In this document: piece by piece, positions 1-8,241 of the stretch
How positions within the stretch are numbered: position 1 is the stretch's first letter
How the letters are laid out: each line of letters starts with the position of its first letter
From: Halalkalibacter hemicellulosilyticusJCM 9152
GTDB lineage: Bacteria; Bacillota; Bacilli; Bacillales; Bacillaceae_D
Direction: 5' to 3'
Assembly: GCF_000513115.1 (NCBI RefSeq)
Contig: NZ_BAUU01000012.1
Location: 62,001-126,000 of the forward strand
Length of the DNA stretch: 64,000 nt
The notes under the pieces: model-generated
Told to the model about the DNA's origin: nothing
Database searches by the model: none
What the model saw: only the letters and a program-made list of their open reading frames with translations
Program-made: the position numbers and the translations under genes

Positions 1-157
1 ACGACTCACCAAATGCCAGAAAAATCTCAGACGGGGCTGGTAGAATATAAGGTTCTATGCCGGTGATCCGAACGATAAGCTCCCATATGAGTACAAACAT
101 AACCACAGTGACAATAGCTGGTGATCCAGCTTTTGTCACATCCTTCAATTCTTTCAT
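1..157 (-). CDS. ABC transporter permease, N-terminal part (thiamine-precursor type)
   Basis: Only the first 52 codons lie in the window; the gene runs off the left edge. The start ATG is preceded by a G-rich ribosome binding site (rc of 161-167). The visible protein starts MKELKDVTKAGSPAIV, has one hydrophobic helix and then EPYILPAPSEIF, the phrase typical of SsuC/ThiX/TauC-type permeases just after their first membrane segment. A TPP riboswitch and intrinsic terminator lie directly upstream, so I infer a thiamine or thiamine-precursor (HMP) importer permease, ThiX-like. The family is clear; the substrate comes from the riboswitch only. Confidence 0.8.
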   Translation of the reverse strand, partial: MKELKDVTKAGSPAIVTVVMFVLIWELIVRITGIEPYILPAPSEIFLAFGES

Positions 158-213
158 GAATACCCCCTCTTCTACTTCCCTGACTGGACTATCGATTAGT
201 TTATATACAAATG

Positions 214-252
214 ATAAAAAAACGTCTACATGCATAGAGGCATGTAGACGTT
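214..252 (-). terminator. Riboswitch expression-platform terminator
   Basis: On the minus strand a 13-bp perfect stem (arms 221-233 and 240-252) is followed by a run of T. It lies between the TPP aptamer and the permease start, so it is the likely transcriptional switch: terminator formed when TPP is bound. Confidence 0.85.
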
Positions 253-280
253 CATTCAATTACGTATACAAATAAATCAT

Positions 281-372
281 ACATCCCTCCGCTGGAATTA
301 CCCAGATCAGGTTAAAGGGTCGATGTCTTCAACGGGACATCCTCTCAGCCAACCTCATAGCTCCCCGAGTAC
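281..372 (-). promoter_or_regulatory. TPP riboswitch (THI element)
   Basis: Read on the minus strand the stretch contains the conserved THI-box elements: GGGGAGCT at the 5' end, GGCTGAGAGGA, then ACCCTTTAACCTGATCTGGG and the closing CCAGCGGAGGGA. It precedes the ABC permease gene and is followed by an intrinsic terminator, so thiamine pyrophosphate should shut off transport of thiamine precursors. Confidence 0.95.
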
Positions 373-388
373 TATTCAATTCTAGTAA

Positions 389-417
389 ATGATACCACAC
401 TATCGATTATTAGCCAA
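389..417 (-). promoter_or_regulatory. Sigma-A promoter of the riboswitch/permease unit
   Basis: On the minus strand TTGGCT (412-417) and TATCAT (389-394) are separated by 17 bp, directly upstream of the TPP aptamer. Confidence 0.6.
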
Positions 418-430
418 ATGATTTATTCGA

Positions 431-628
431 CTAACTCATTAACTCCGAAATCCACCATAAAAGCAAAACAACGACTAGAATAATAGGAAACACGAGAAAG
501 TAAATCCATGACATATGTTTCATACTTTTTTTACTATCATATTCTTCATCCGAAGCTGCTGTTAATTTTAACGTAATAACAAGTGCAACGACACAAACAA
601 CAAATGAAAGCAGGACAGGAAATAGCAT
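431..628 (-). CDS. Small two-helix membrane protein, unknown function
   Basis: A 65-residue protein starting MLFPVLLSF. I chose this ATG because AAAGGAG sits 5-6 bases upstream; a longer frame to 703 lacks such a site. It has a hydrophobic helix at about residues 3-24, a polar acidic/basic loop (DEEYDSKK), and a second helix at about 38-60 ending LLLWWISELMS. No family recognised. It lies alone between the riboswitch promoter and the PHP phosphatase, all on the minus strand. Confidence 0.6.
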   Translation of the reverse strand: MLFPVLLSFVVCVVALVITLKLTAASDEEYDSKKSMKHMSWIYFLVFPIILVVVLLLWWISELMS

Positions 629-767
629 ATGTGACTCCTTTAGAAACATTAAGTTCTCCACATTGTAACATGACATTTTTATAAAAACGAACTTTAACAA
701 CATAACTATAATAATATTATGTTAACTTATTGAATATAAGCTCAAAAATAGAGCTTACATTCATACT

Positions 768-1580
768 TTATAAAGAAACATGCACAGCCTTCCTATTAAT
801 AAAATACGTCCATTCCTTATAACCGATTTCTCTTAATCTTTTCCTGACAAGGTCAAAATCATCCGCTATTCGTTCAGGTGTATGAGCATCGGAACCAAAG
901 GTGACTGGAACACTGTAAAATAATGCTCGTTCCAGAATGTCATCTGCCGGATACCACCCTCGAACATCCTTCGTTTTACCAGATGTATTTATTTCAATGG
1001 CGACTTGTTGTTCTCCGATTATTTTTAACGTTTTGTCAACAGCTTCCGTTTCTAAGTCTGAAAATGGAGGATAATACCCTTTCATCGCATCAATATGCCC
1101 TAATATTTGAAAAAGTCCACTTTTAGCTGATAAAGCAATTTGTTCATAATAGTTTTCTTTCACTTGAACTCGTTCTGATTCAGTTAATAAATCAAACCGA
1201 CCACGTTGAAAAATATTTATGTCGTGAACAAAATGGACAGAGCCAATAATATAATCAAATGGATACAATTCGAATTGCCTTTGGTAATGAGTCATATGAT
1301 CAATGAAAAAATCACTTTCAATTCCTAAAAGCACATGAATCTTACTCGCATATTTCTCCTTAAGCTGTAATACTTCCTCTACATAGCTGTTAAATTCACT
1401 TTTCTGCATCGCAATTCCTGGATAGAGATGATCCTCCTCACTGTAAAAATGCGGAGTATGGTCCGAGATACCAATATAATCTAAATTTAATTGAATGGCT
1501 TGTCTAATATAATCTTCTATTGTACCAATTGCATGTCCACAACGTTCGTGATGAGTATGTAAATCAAATTTAATAGTCAT
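768..1580 (-). CDS. Histidinol-phosphatase of the PHP family (HisK-like)
   Basis: A 270-residue PHP-domain phosphohydrolase, the usual length for Bacillus HisK-type histidinol-phosphatases, which hydrolyse L-histidinol phosphate to histidinol in histidine synthesis. Metal-binding motifs are visible: DLHTHHERCGH near the N-terminus, GISDHTPH at about 50, GIESDFF near 95, GSVHFV near 118, GHIDAMKG, and GSDAHTPERI near the C-terminus. The ATG at 1580 follows an AAGGGTGA site; an upstream in-frame start at 1613 has none. It is not beside other his genes, so the substrate assignment is from family; other PHP phosphoesterase activities are possible. Confidence 0.8.
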   Translation of the reverse strand: MTIKFDLHTHHERCGHAIGTIEDYIRQAIQLNLDYIGISDHTPHFYSEEDHLYPGIAMQKSEFNSYVEEVLQLKEKYASKIHVLLGIESDFFIDHMTHYQRQFELYPFDYIIGSVHFVHDINIFQRGRFDLLTESERVQVKENYYEQIALSAKSGLFQILGHIDAMKGYYPPFSDLETEAVDKTLKIIGEQQVAIEINTSGKTKDVRGWYPADDILERALFYSVPVTFGSDAHTPERIADDFDLVRKRLREIGYKEWTYFINRKAVHVSL

Positions 1581-1698
1581 CGTTTCACCCTTTACAATAA
1601 GTCCTTCAAACAAATTTTACCATACTTCACTAAGTTATGCTGCCCAACTTCGTTACATATACGAAAAAGAATGGCTCTCTTTTTTGAACAAGCTACTA

Positions 1699-2457
1699 CT
1701 ATGATTTTATAATCGACAGTGGCAAATCTTTAAATCTTGTAAGCTGGTCATCCGATGTATTCTGATCTGTAATGATCTTTTGAACACTTTCTAACGAACC
1801 AATGCGTGCAAATGCTTGAACACCGAATTTTGAATAGTCAGCAAGCAAAAATGTTTCATCAGAAATTTCCATCATTTTTTTCTTAACAATAGCTTGAAGT
1901 TCATTTGAATCACTAATCCCTCTATCATGGTGAATACCTTGACAGGAAAGAAATGCTTTATTGACATGATAATGTTCAAGAGAATCAGTTGAAACTGGAC
2001 CTACAAATGATAACGAGCGAGGAAGTAACGTGCCGCCAAGAGAAATAACCGTTACTTTATCATGCTGTGCTAATTCCATAGCCACCTTAAGTGAATTCGT
2101 TACTACCGTTAAAGCCATATTAGGCAAGAGCTTTGCCATATACCAAGCAGTCGTACTTGCATCTAAAATAATTCGGTCATGCTCATTAACATATTCAAGC
2201 GCAGCTTTGGCAACATTTGTTTTCTCTTTTACATTTCGAATTTCACGCTCAAAATAAGGAGCTTCTATTTGATTCGTCTTCATACTAACCGCTCCACCGT
2301 GACTTCTTCTTAGCTTCCCTTCATTTTCTAGCCGTTCCAAGTCACGTCGAATCGTTTCTTCTGTAACATTGAACAATTGGCTGAGCTCTGTTACTCGAAT
2401 ACTACCGCGTTCATTCACAAGTGCTGTTATCTTTTCGTGTCTTTCTGCTACAAGCAT
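1699..2457 (-). CDS. DeoR-family transcriptional regulator
   Basis: A 252-residue regulator with the DeoR/GlpR layout: an N-terminal winged helix (about 1-60, with the DeoR signature VTEETIRRDLERLENEGKLR) and a C-terminal sugar-phosphate-sensing domain (about 75-230, with LDASTTAWYMAKLL, VVTNSLKVAMEL and SDSNELQAIVKKKM). Such proteins usually repress sugar-catabolic operons and respond to a phosphorylated sugar. No sugar operon is next to it; it is divergent from the DUF1538 operon. GGGGTGA precedes the ATG. Two AAACAAA half-sites upstream may be its own operator. Confidence 0.85.
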   Translation of the reverse strand: MLVAERHEKITALVNERGSIRVTELSQLFNVTEETIRRDLERLENEGKLRRSHGGAVSMKTNQIEAPYFEREIRNVKEKTNVAKAALEYVNEHDRIILDASTTAWYMAKLLPNMALTVVTNSLKVAMELAQHDKVTVISLGGTLLPRSLSFVGPVSTDSLEHYHVNKAFLSCQGIHHDRGISDSNELQAIVKKKMMEISDETFLLADYSKFGVQAFARIGSLESVQKIITDQNTSDDQLTRFKDLPLSIIKS

Positions 2458-2477
2458 CTAGTCACCCCATATAAACC

Positions 2478-2494
2478 TTTGTTTATTTTTGTTT
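2478..2494. promoter_or_regulatory. Candidate DeoR-type operator
   Basis: Two direct TTTGTTT repeats (2478-2484 and 2488-2494) start 10 bp apart, one helical turn, about 20 bp before the regulator's start codon. Direct repeats of this sort are common for DeoR-family proteins. Assignment is inference. Confidence 0.3.
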
Positions 2495-2699
2495 GCTTTT
2501 ATTTTATCATGTTTGATTGGTTGATCATAGTGTATCTTATTATTTTATATATAAGAACATGTGTGATGAAACGACATCATAAAGGTTTAACAACTCCACA
2601 TACGGGAATAGAGTTAATGTGTTTTCTCCTTTCTGTGAGTAAGAAAAACACAGGTTTCACACGATGATAGAATAGCTGAATCAATGAGAGGAGAATGAA

Positions 2700-3392
2700 A
2701 TGAACGATATAAAGGATCAAGCTAAAGAAGTTATTTTTGCCATATTACCAATAACATTTGTCATCATTATTTTACAGTACACCATCATTTGGTTACCTAC
2801 AGATGTTTTTATTCAATTTTTAATAGGTGTTTTTATGGTAAGTTTAGGTCTTTTTCTGTTTTTACTCGGTGTACATATTGGGTTGCTTCCTATAGGGGAA
2901 ATGATCGGATCTACTTTACCAAAAACAAAAAAAATCAGCTTAATTTTATTTTTCGGCTTTTTATTAGGCTTTGTAGTCACCGTTGCTGAACCTGATGTTC
3001 GTGTATTATCAAGTCAAATTGATGACGTTTCTGGTGGAGACATCTCTCAAATGGTGCTTATCTATTCTGTAGCAATTGGCCTTGGCATTTTCGCTGCCTT
3101 ATCCTTATTACGAATTGTATACAACATCCCTTTAAAATGGCTATTACTAGGCGGTTATGCCATTGTTTTTGTTCTAGCTGCATGTACACCTGAATCTTTT
3201 ATTCCAATATCATTTGATGCCGGTGGTGTTACGACAGGGCCGATGGCTGTACCTTTTATTTTAGCTCTAGGCGTAGGAGTAGCATCTGTCATTCGTGGTA
3301 AAACTTCATCAAGTGATAGCTTTGGATTAGTCGCTCTTGCATCGATTGGTCCGATCATTGCTGTATTGATTTTAGGGGTGATTTACGGATGA
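2700..3392 (+). CDS. DUF1538 family membrane protein (first half)
   Basis: A 230-residue, very hydrophobic protein with about six membrane helices, matching the DUF1538 family of unknown function. Signature stretches are GFLLGFVVTVAEPDVRVL (about 85-105), with a Glu-Pro in a membrane region, and ISFDAGGVTTGPMAVPFILA (about 170-190). The next gene carries the same two stretches, so together they form an internally duplicated pair; family members are often one fused protein of about 500 residues. AGAGGAG precedes the ATG. The stop overlaps the next start (ATGA), so translation is probably coupled. Transport of an ion or small solute is inferred only. Confidence 0.8.
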   Translation: MNDIKDQAKEVIFAILPITFVIIILQYTIIWLPTDVFIQFLIGVFMVSLGLFLFLLGVHIGLLPIGEMIGSTLPKTKKISLILFFGFLLGFVVTVAEPDVRVLSSQIDDVSGGDISQMVLIYSVAIGLGIFAALSLLRIVYNIPLKWLLLGGYAIVFVLAACTPESFIPISFDAGGVTTGPMAVPFILALGVGVASVIRGKTSSSDSFGLVALASIGPIIAVLILGVIYG

Positions 3393-4117
3393 TATCCCGA
3401 ATATTCGAAGGCTTTGCAGAAACCATACTTGAAGTAACGTTTGCACTGATTCCACTACTTATTTTCTTTTTAGTTTTTCAATTTATCTTTTTAAAATTAA
3501 CAAGAAAGAAGCTGTTTCGTATATTTATTGGAATCGCATTATCATTTATAGGGCTGACGTTGTTTTTGCAAGGAGTACATGTTGGTTTCTTTCCTGCTGG
3601 TGAGCTTATGGGAGAAAAGTTAGGCGAACTCAACTACAATTGGGTTGTGATTCCCGTTGGTTTCTTATTAGGGTTCGTAGCAACTTTTGCTGAACCTGCT
3701 GTGAGAATCCTTAATACTCAAGTAGAAAAAGTATCTAGTGGCTATATTTCAGAGAGAATGATGTTGTACACGTTGTCCATTGGTGTTGCATGTTCAATCG
3801 CTTTATCAATGTTTCGTATATTAAGCGGCTTTCCTTTATGGTATGTCATTATACCAGGCTATCTACTTGTCATGATTTTAATGTTCTTCTCGACAAATAC
3901 ATTTATTGCAATTGCTTTTGACTCGGGCGGAGTCGCAACAGGTCCGATGACTGTCACATTTATACTAGCAATTGCCGTCGGTATTGCTTCAGTTATTGAA
4001 GGACGCGACCCACTAATGGATGGATTTGGTATGATTGCCCTAGTAGCACTAGCCCCTATTTTATCTGTTCTTATTTTAGGTTTAATTTTTGAAAGAAAGC
4101 GAGCTGAATCTAATTAA
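3389..4117 (+). CDS. DUF1538 family membrane protein (second half)
   Basis: A 242-residue membrane protein and paralogue of the preceding gene. It has the same hallmark segments: GFLLGFVATFAEPAVRIL at about 88-105 and IAFDSGGVATGPMTVTFILA at about 170-190. It has roughly six helices and a short basic tail (ERKRAESN). It overlaps the upstream gene by 4 bases and is followed at once by the P-II-like gene. The two-protein arrangement looks like a heterodimeric membrane complex with two inverted or parallel halves. Biochemical function is unknown. Confidence 0.8.
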   Translation: MISRIFEGFAETILEVTFALIPLLIFFLVFQFIFLKLTRKKLFRIFIGIALSFIGLTLFLQGVHVGFFPAGELMGEKLGELNYNWVVIPVGFLLGFVATFAEPAVRILNTQVEKVSSGYISERMMLYTLSIGVACSIALSMFRILSGFPLWYVIIPGYLLVMILMFFSTNTFIAIAFDSGGVATGPMTVTFILAIAVGIASVIEGRDPLMDGFGMIALVALAPILSVLILGLIFERKRAESN

Positions 4118-4118
4118 A

Positions 4119-4817
4119 ATGGACCTTAACTTAAACTATTCACTTATTATTACAATTGTAAAAAAGGGAGACGCCAAGCATATTGTCAAGTCTACGAAGA
4201 AAGCAGGTGCTGAAGGCGGAACGATCCTTTTAGGACGTGGTGTGGGTATACATGAGAAAAAGCATTTTCTTGGTATACCTATTGAACCCGAAAAAAATAT
4301 TATTTTAACAGCTGTCCCCTCAAAAATTGTTCACAACGTCATTGAGCAAATAAATGTAGATTATTCAATCGACAAACCTGGAAAAGGCTTAGGAATCGTC
4401 TTACACATAAAATCGATTCTAGGTTTATGCCATGTTCAAAACATTGAAGACAAGAAGGAGAATGAGAAACCAATGTCAAAAGAATCTATACACTTTGAGT
4501 TAATTGTCACAATCGTCAATAAAGGTGACTCTGAAAAAGTCGTCAATGCTACGAAGAAGGCGGGCGCTGAAGGGGGAACTATTATTTCTGGGCGCGGAAC
4601 AGGTATACATGAAAAAGCCAAATTATTAAATTTAGCAATTGAACCTGAAAAAGAGATTATTTTAACATTAATTACAAAAGAGAAAACGAAACAAGTACTC
4701 GCACAAATTGAAGAGGATGTACAAATTAATCAACCTGGTAAAGGAATTGGATTTATTTTGGATGTTGAACGAACAATTGGGATTCATCATCTTCAAGCAG
4801 AATTAAATAAAAAATAG
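4119..4817 (+). CDS. Tandem P-II-like signalling protein
   Basis: A 232-residue protein made of two P-II (GlnB-like) ferredoxin-fold units: about residues 6-110 and 122-230. Each has a KKAGAEGGTI stretch followed by GRGVGIHEK or GRGTGIHEK, then IEPEKxIIL, and ends with PGKGxG, which resembles the P-II ATP-binding B-loop. The T-loop region is shorter than in GlnB and lacks its uridylylated Tyr. The first ATG (4119) aligns with the start of the second repeat; a TTG at 4089 overlapping the upstream gene is an alternative. P-II proteins gate transporters according to nucleotides, so a role in controlling the DUF1538 pair is a reasonable inference. Confidence 0.8.
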   Translation: MDLNLNYSLIITIVKKGDAKHIVKSTKKAGAEGGTILLGRGVGIHEKKHFLGIPIEPEKNIILTAVPSKIVHNVIEQINVDYSIDKPGKGLGIVLHIKSILGLCHVQNIEDKKENEKPMSKESIHFELIVTIVNKGDSEKVVNATKKAGAEGGTIISGRGTGIHEKAKLLNLAIEPEKEIILTLITKEKTKQVLAQIEEDVQINQPGKGIGFILDVERTIGIHHLQAELNKK

Positions 4818-4848
4818 CACGGTTTATCATCTCGCATTAAAAACGCAG

Positions 4849-4979
4849 GCTGGGACATAAGAGTTTTCATAAAGGTGAAGTCGAACAAATACACAGAGGT
4901 ACAAATGAACCACTTCTAAAAAACGGGGAGCACACATTGTTCAGATTCTCAGCCAAACACTTTCGTTATGTCCCCCCCT
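4849..4979. repeat. Dispersed palindromic repeat, family A (copy 1)
   Basis: Bounded by TGGGACATAA and, inverted, CGTTATGTCCCCCC. The same terminal signature (GGGACA...TTTTGTCCCA) recurs at 12799, 46658, 57361 and 62692. It may also terminate the P-II operon. Confidence 0.6.
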
Positions 4980-4987
4980 CTATTGAA

Positions 4988-5027
4988 AGGGTACAAAAAA
5001 AGTTAAAAACCAACTTTTTCAGTGTCC
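4988..5027. repeat. Dispersed AAAAAGTT palindrome, family B (copy 1)
   Basis: The imperfect palindrome has arms GGTACAAAAAAAGTT and AACTTTTTCAGTGTCC. Related copies lie at 29529, 36556, 36631 and 46711, always between genes. Confidence 0.6.
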
Positions 5028-5055
5028 TTATTGAATGTACAAAGGAGCTATGAAC

Positions 5056-5817
5056 ATGATTGATGCACATATTCATTTAGATCAATATGATTATTTAACT
5101 TTACCTGAAAAGATAGCTCAATGGCAGCAAGCAGGAGTAAAACAAGTTATCGCCGTATCTACAGATCTCTCTTCTTCCTATAAAACTCTCGAATTACAAC
5201 TTCGCTTCCCCCATTTTGTCAATGCCTGTATTGGGTTTCATCCAGAATTTTCTTATCCAAAAAGCCATGATGTAATAGAATTTAAACAGCTTCTTAAAGA
5301 CGAACGTTCAAGAATTACTGCAATTGGTGAAATTGGTTTGCCTCATTATGAACCAAAGCAAGTTGACAAACTTTCCTTTTTCACAGAATTACTAGATGAG
5401 TTGCTATTGTATGCTTACCGATATGAACTTCCCGTTTCCTTGCATGCCGTTCATGATAAAGCGGCAACTGTACTTACCTTATTAAAGAAACATAAAATTA
5501 AACAAGCTCATTTTCATTGGTTCAAAGGACCTCACGATGTATTATCTGACATCGTGAATGCCCAGTATTATATTTCCGTCACACCAGAGTTATGCTACCG
5601 TAAACGAGACCAACTTCTGCTTCACAACGTCCCGCTTACTCAATTACTAATCGAAACAGATGGCCCATGGCAATACAACGATTCATTTCAAAAGCAAGAA
5701 ACGACGCCTCTTATGTTAAAGAATATTGTCGATTGTATCGAACAACAGTTAGGGGGTCCTAAATTAAACATTGCGAGGCAAATCGAACTTAATACAAAGC
5801 AATGCTACCTATTGTAA
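5056..5817 (+). CDS. TatD-family metal-dependent hydrolase
   Basis: A 253-residue TIM-barrel hydrolase of the TatD/YabD class (3'-5' DNase-type or related phosphoesterases). Metal-ligand motifs are in order: MIDAHIHLD at the start (HxH), GFHPEF at about 63, AIGEIGL near 97 (the Glu ligand), LHAVHD near 137, HFHWFKG near 160, and LIETDGPW near 203 (the Asp ligand). I chose ATG 5056 because AAAGGAG lies 8 bases upstream; ATG 5050 is too close. It appears to be a single-gene unit. Whether the substrate is DNA or something else cannot be told from sequence. Confidence 0.8.
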   Translation: MIDAHIHLDQYDYLTLPEKIAQWQQAGVKQVIAVSTDLSSSYKTLELQLRFPHFVNACIGFHPEFSYPKSHDVIEFKQLLKDERSRITAIGEIGLPHYEPKQVDKLSFFTELLDELLLYAYRYELPVSLHAVHDKAATVLTLLKKHKIKQAHFHWFKGPHDVLSDIVNAQYYISVTPELCYRKRDQLLLHNVPLTQLLIETDGPWQYNDSFQKQETTPLMLKNIVDCIEQQLGGPKLNIARQIELNTKQCYLL

Positions 5818-5915
5818 AGAGGTTAAACGTTTTGTAAAGCATAAAAGAGCGGCAGGATTATTTCCACTTTTCCCGAAAGAATAATAGAGTTAACAATGAA
5901 GGAGAGTGAAATGAC

Positions 5916-6686
5916 TTGAATAGAACAATGATTTTTGCACATAGAGGTTTCTCTGCACGATACCCAGAAAATACGATGGCCGCATTTCGAGCTGCTTATG
6001 ATTGTGGAGCCGACGGAATTGAGTTAGACGTCCAATTAACAAAAGACCGTATTCCAGTCATTATTCATGATGAAACCATTGAGCGAACAACGAATGGAAT
6101 TGGCTTCGTAAAGGATTTCACCTTCAATGAACTAAGGAATTGGGAAGCTGGAACTACTAAAAATAATCAGGAACAGAAATGTTTCATCCCTTCATTAGAC
6201 GAATATTTCCAATGGGTCAAGCACACGAATTTGATAACGAATATTGAACTGAAAAATGGCGTGATTCCATATGAAGGGCTTGAGGAAACCACCCTTGAAA
6301 TGATTGCTACATATGAATTAGAAGATCAAATCATTTTATCATCATTTAACCATTATAGCCTCGCCAAAATTGCTAAATTAAACCCTAACATTGAAACCGC
6401 GATTTTGTTTATGGAGGGATTATATAAGCCATGGGATTATGCACGGACAGTCGGAGCACGTGGATTACATTGCTTTTACCCTGTTGCTCAAAAGCCTATA
6501 TTAGTTCAAGCTGCTAAAGAACAAATAGCCGTCAGACCTTTCACGGTAAATGAGGACGAGGATTTAAAGCGTCTCATCTCTTATCAGTGCCCAGCCGTTA
6601 TTACCGATCACGTTGATCAAGCTTTATCGATTCGTCAAAAATATGATGATCATTCCAAGATGAGTAAAATTGAGGAGAGAACATAA
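5916..6686 (+). CDS. Glycerophosphodiester phosphodiesterase
   Basis: A 256-residue cytoplasmic GDPD enzyme that hydrolyses glycerophosphodiesters to glycerol-3-phosphate and an alcohol. Hallmarks: FAHRGFSARYPENTMAAF (catalytic His-Arg and PENT motif, residues about 7-24), GADGIELDVQLTKD (metal-binding Glu/Asp, about 32-45), VIIHDE (second catalytic His), and IELKNG. There is no signal peptide. The start is TTG, with AAGGAG about 11 bases upstream; ATG 5928 is an alternative. It overlaps the following MFS gene by one base, so the pair is probably an operon taking up and using a glycerophosphodiester or related compound. Confidence 0.88.
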   Translation: MNRTMIFAHRGFSARYPENTMAAFRAAYDCGADGIELDVQLTKDRIPVIIHDETIERTTNGIGFVKDFTFNELRNWEAGTTKNNQEQKCFIPSLDEYFQWVKHTNLITNIELKNGVIPYEGLEETTLEMIATYELEDQIILSSFNHYSLAKIAKLNPNIETAILFMEGLYKPWDYARTVGARGLHCFYPVAQKPILVQAAKEQIAVRPFTVNEDEDLKRLISYQCPAVITDHVDQALSIRQKYDDHSKMSKIEERT

Positions 6687-7990
6687 TGAATACTCAAAGT
6701 GCTCCTACCTTTTCCTACAAAAAGATAGCTGCGATCGGTAGTGGTTTCTTTGCCCTAACGATGATTTGGACATTCTACAATGCCTACATGCCGTTAATTT
6801 TAGGTGATTTCATTGAATCAAGAGCGATTCGCGGGGTCATTATGGGGCTAGATAATTTGCTTGCTGTCTTATTAATCCCTTTAATCGGCTCTTGGTCAGA
6901 TAGGCTACAATCACCACTTGGGAATAGACTACCGTTTATCATAATAGGAATGCCTATCGCAGCCATCTTTTTCATTCTCATCCCGTACAGCGCTACCGTC
7001 ACACTTTGGCTATTACTTCTTATTGATGTTATTTTTTTATTGGCGATGACGGTATATAGAGCACCTGTCATTGCCCTTATGCCCGATCATACACACCCCT
7101 CCAAACGATCCACTGCTAATGGCGTTATCAATCTAATGGGAGGAATTGGGGCCATTATGGCATTATTTTTACTATCTAACTTGTTTATCATAAATCGAGC
7201 CTTCCCATTTATTGTTGCCGGTATTTTTCTTATGCTATCATTTATCCTACTGTACTATATTGTCGATCGGAAACCACCTTATTCTAGCAATTCAAACGAT
7301 AGCTTAGAAGAAACACAAGCTTCATTATCCTTTTCACATTCTTTACTCAAATTAAAAGAAAAACAATATCGAGGTCATCTTTTCATTCTCATTGCTATTT
7401 TTCTTTACTTTATTGGTTATTCAGGTATGGAAGCACAATTCACTGTATATGCTGTCGAATATTTACAGTTAGATGAAAATGTTGCAGGTATGACACTTGG
7501 ATTTTTTAGTCTCTCATTTGTATTGTTTGCCATCCCAGCCGGTATTCTCGGTTCTAAATTAGGGAAAGCACCGACGATGTTTATTGGACTTATTGCGTTA
7601 CCATTACTCTTTATTCTTATTCCGCTACTCCCTCTGTTCGTTAGCGTGACTAGTAATCATTCGTTTGTAATCATACTCCAAGCTGTCCTATTTTTAAGTG
7701 GAATTGCCTGGGCTTTCATTAATGTTCAAGCATATCCATTAGTTGCTGACTTAGGAGGTGTCCATCGCATCGGCTTTTTTACTGGGTTATACTACTTGTT
7801 TTCTATGGCTTCTTCTATTATTGCACCAGGCTTACTAGGTCTTTTCATGGATTTTATTGGACACTCTAGTTTATTCTATTGTGCAGCAATTACTTTCATC
7901 ATCGCTTTCTATTTCTTAAAAAAAGGACACACTATTATTTCATCACATCACCATCATCAACAACTAACAAGCACCGACGTACAAGGATAA
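6686..7990 (+). CDS. MFS transporter
   Basis: A 434-residue protein with about twelve membrane helices and the MFS loop motif in GSWSDRLQSPLGNR between helices 2 and 3. The pattern resembles the SLC45/sucrose-symporter-like and GPH-like branches. It has a His-rich C-terminus (SSHHHHQQ). Its start overlaps the stop of the phosphodiesterase gene, so co-expression is likely and import of the GDPD substrate or a linked sugar is plausible. The substrate is not recognisable from sequence. Confidence 0.75.
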   Translation: MNTQSAPTFSYKKIAAIGSGFFALTMIWTFYNAYMPLILGDFIESRAIRGVIMGLDNLLAVLLIPLIGSWSDRLQSPLGNRLPFIIIGMPIAAIFFILIPYSATVTLWLLLLIDVIFLLAMTVYRAPVIALMPDHTHPSKRSTANGVINLMGGIGAIMALFLLSNLFIINRAFPFIVAGIFLMLSFILLYYIVDRKPPYSSNSNDSLEETQASLSFSHSLLKLKEKQYRGHLFILIAIFLYFIGYSGMEAQFTVYAVEYLQLDENVAGMTLGFFSLSFVLFAIPAGILGSKLGKAPTMFIGLIALPLLFILIPLLPLFVSVTSNHSFVIILQAVLFLSGIAWAFINVQAYPLVADLGGVHRIGFFTGLYYLFSMASSIIAPGLLGLFMDFIGHSSLFYCAAITFIIAFYFLKKGHTIISSHHHHQQLTSTDVQG

Positions 7991-7999
7991 TAGCCGCCA

Positions 8000-8020
8000 C
8001 AGGTTCGTTCCATTGCGCTC
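8000..8020. repeat. 21-bp repeat shared with the IS1182 remnant
   Basis: A stretch beginning CAGGTTCGTTCCATTGCGCT is identical over 21 bases to 41683-41703, which lies at the edge of the IS1182 remnant. It may be a solo end of a former element. Confidence 0.5.
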
Positions 8021-8165
8021 CATTTCACTATGAGAATCACCCGCCGTTTTAGAGCGACAATCTTTATAAAATACTCATTCCGTTTTCCGTTCATCATGTA
8101 AAAAAACAAAAGAAGGCAACTATCGAAAACGCAAAAATGATCCGGAACCAATTTTTGGATAATAG

Positions 8166-8203
8166 AAAAAGGTGAATTTGAACGTGCTCAAATTCACCTT
8201 TTT
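8166..8203. terminator. Bidirectional intrinsic terminator
   Basis: The stem pairs AAAAAGGTGAATTTGA with its complement TCAAATTCACCTTTTT. It has A/T tails on both sides and lies between the convergent MFS and chemoreceptor genes. Confidence 0.85.
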
Positions 8204-8241
8204 CATTACAGCTAGTTATATCACAGCCTCACTCATCATTT

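Noticed and set aside
7957-8151. 64-codon minus-strand frame after the MFS gene
   Set aside because: It overlaps the MFS C-terminus and a dispersed 21-bp repeat; no ribosome binding site and low-complexity hydrophobic product.
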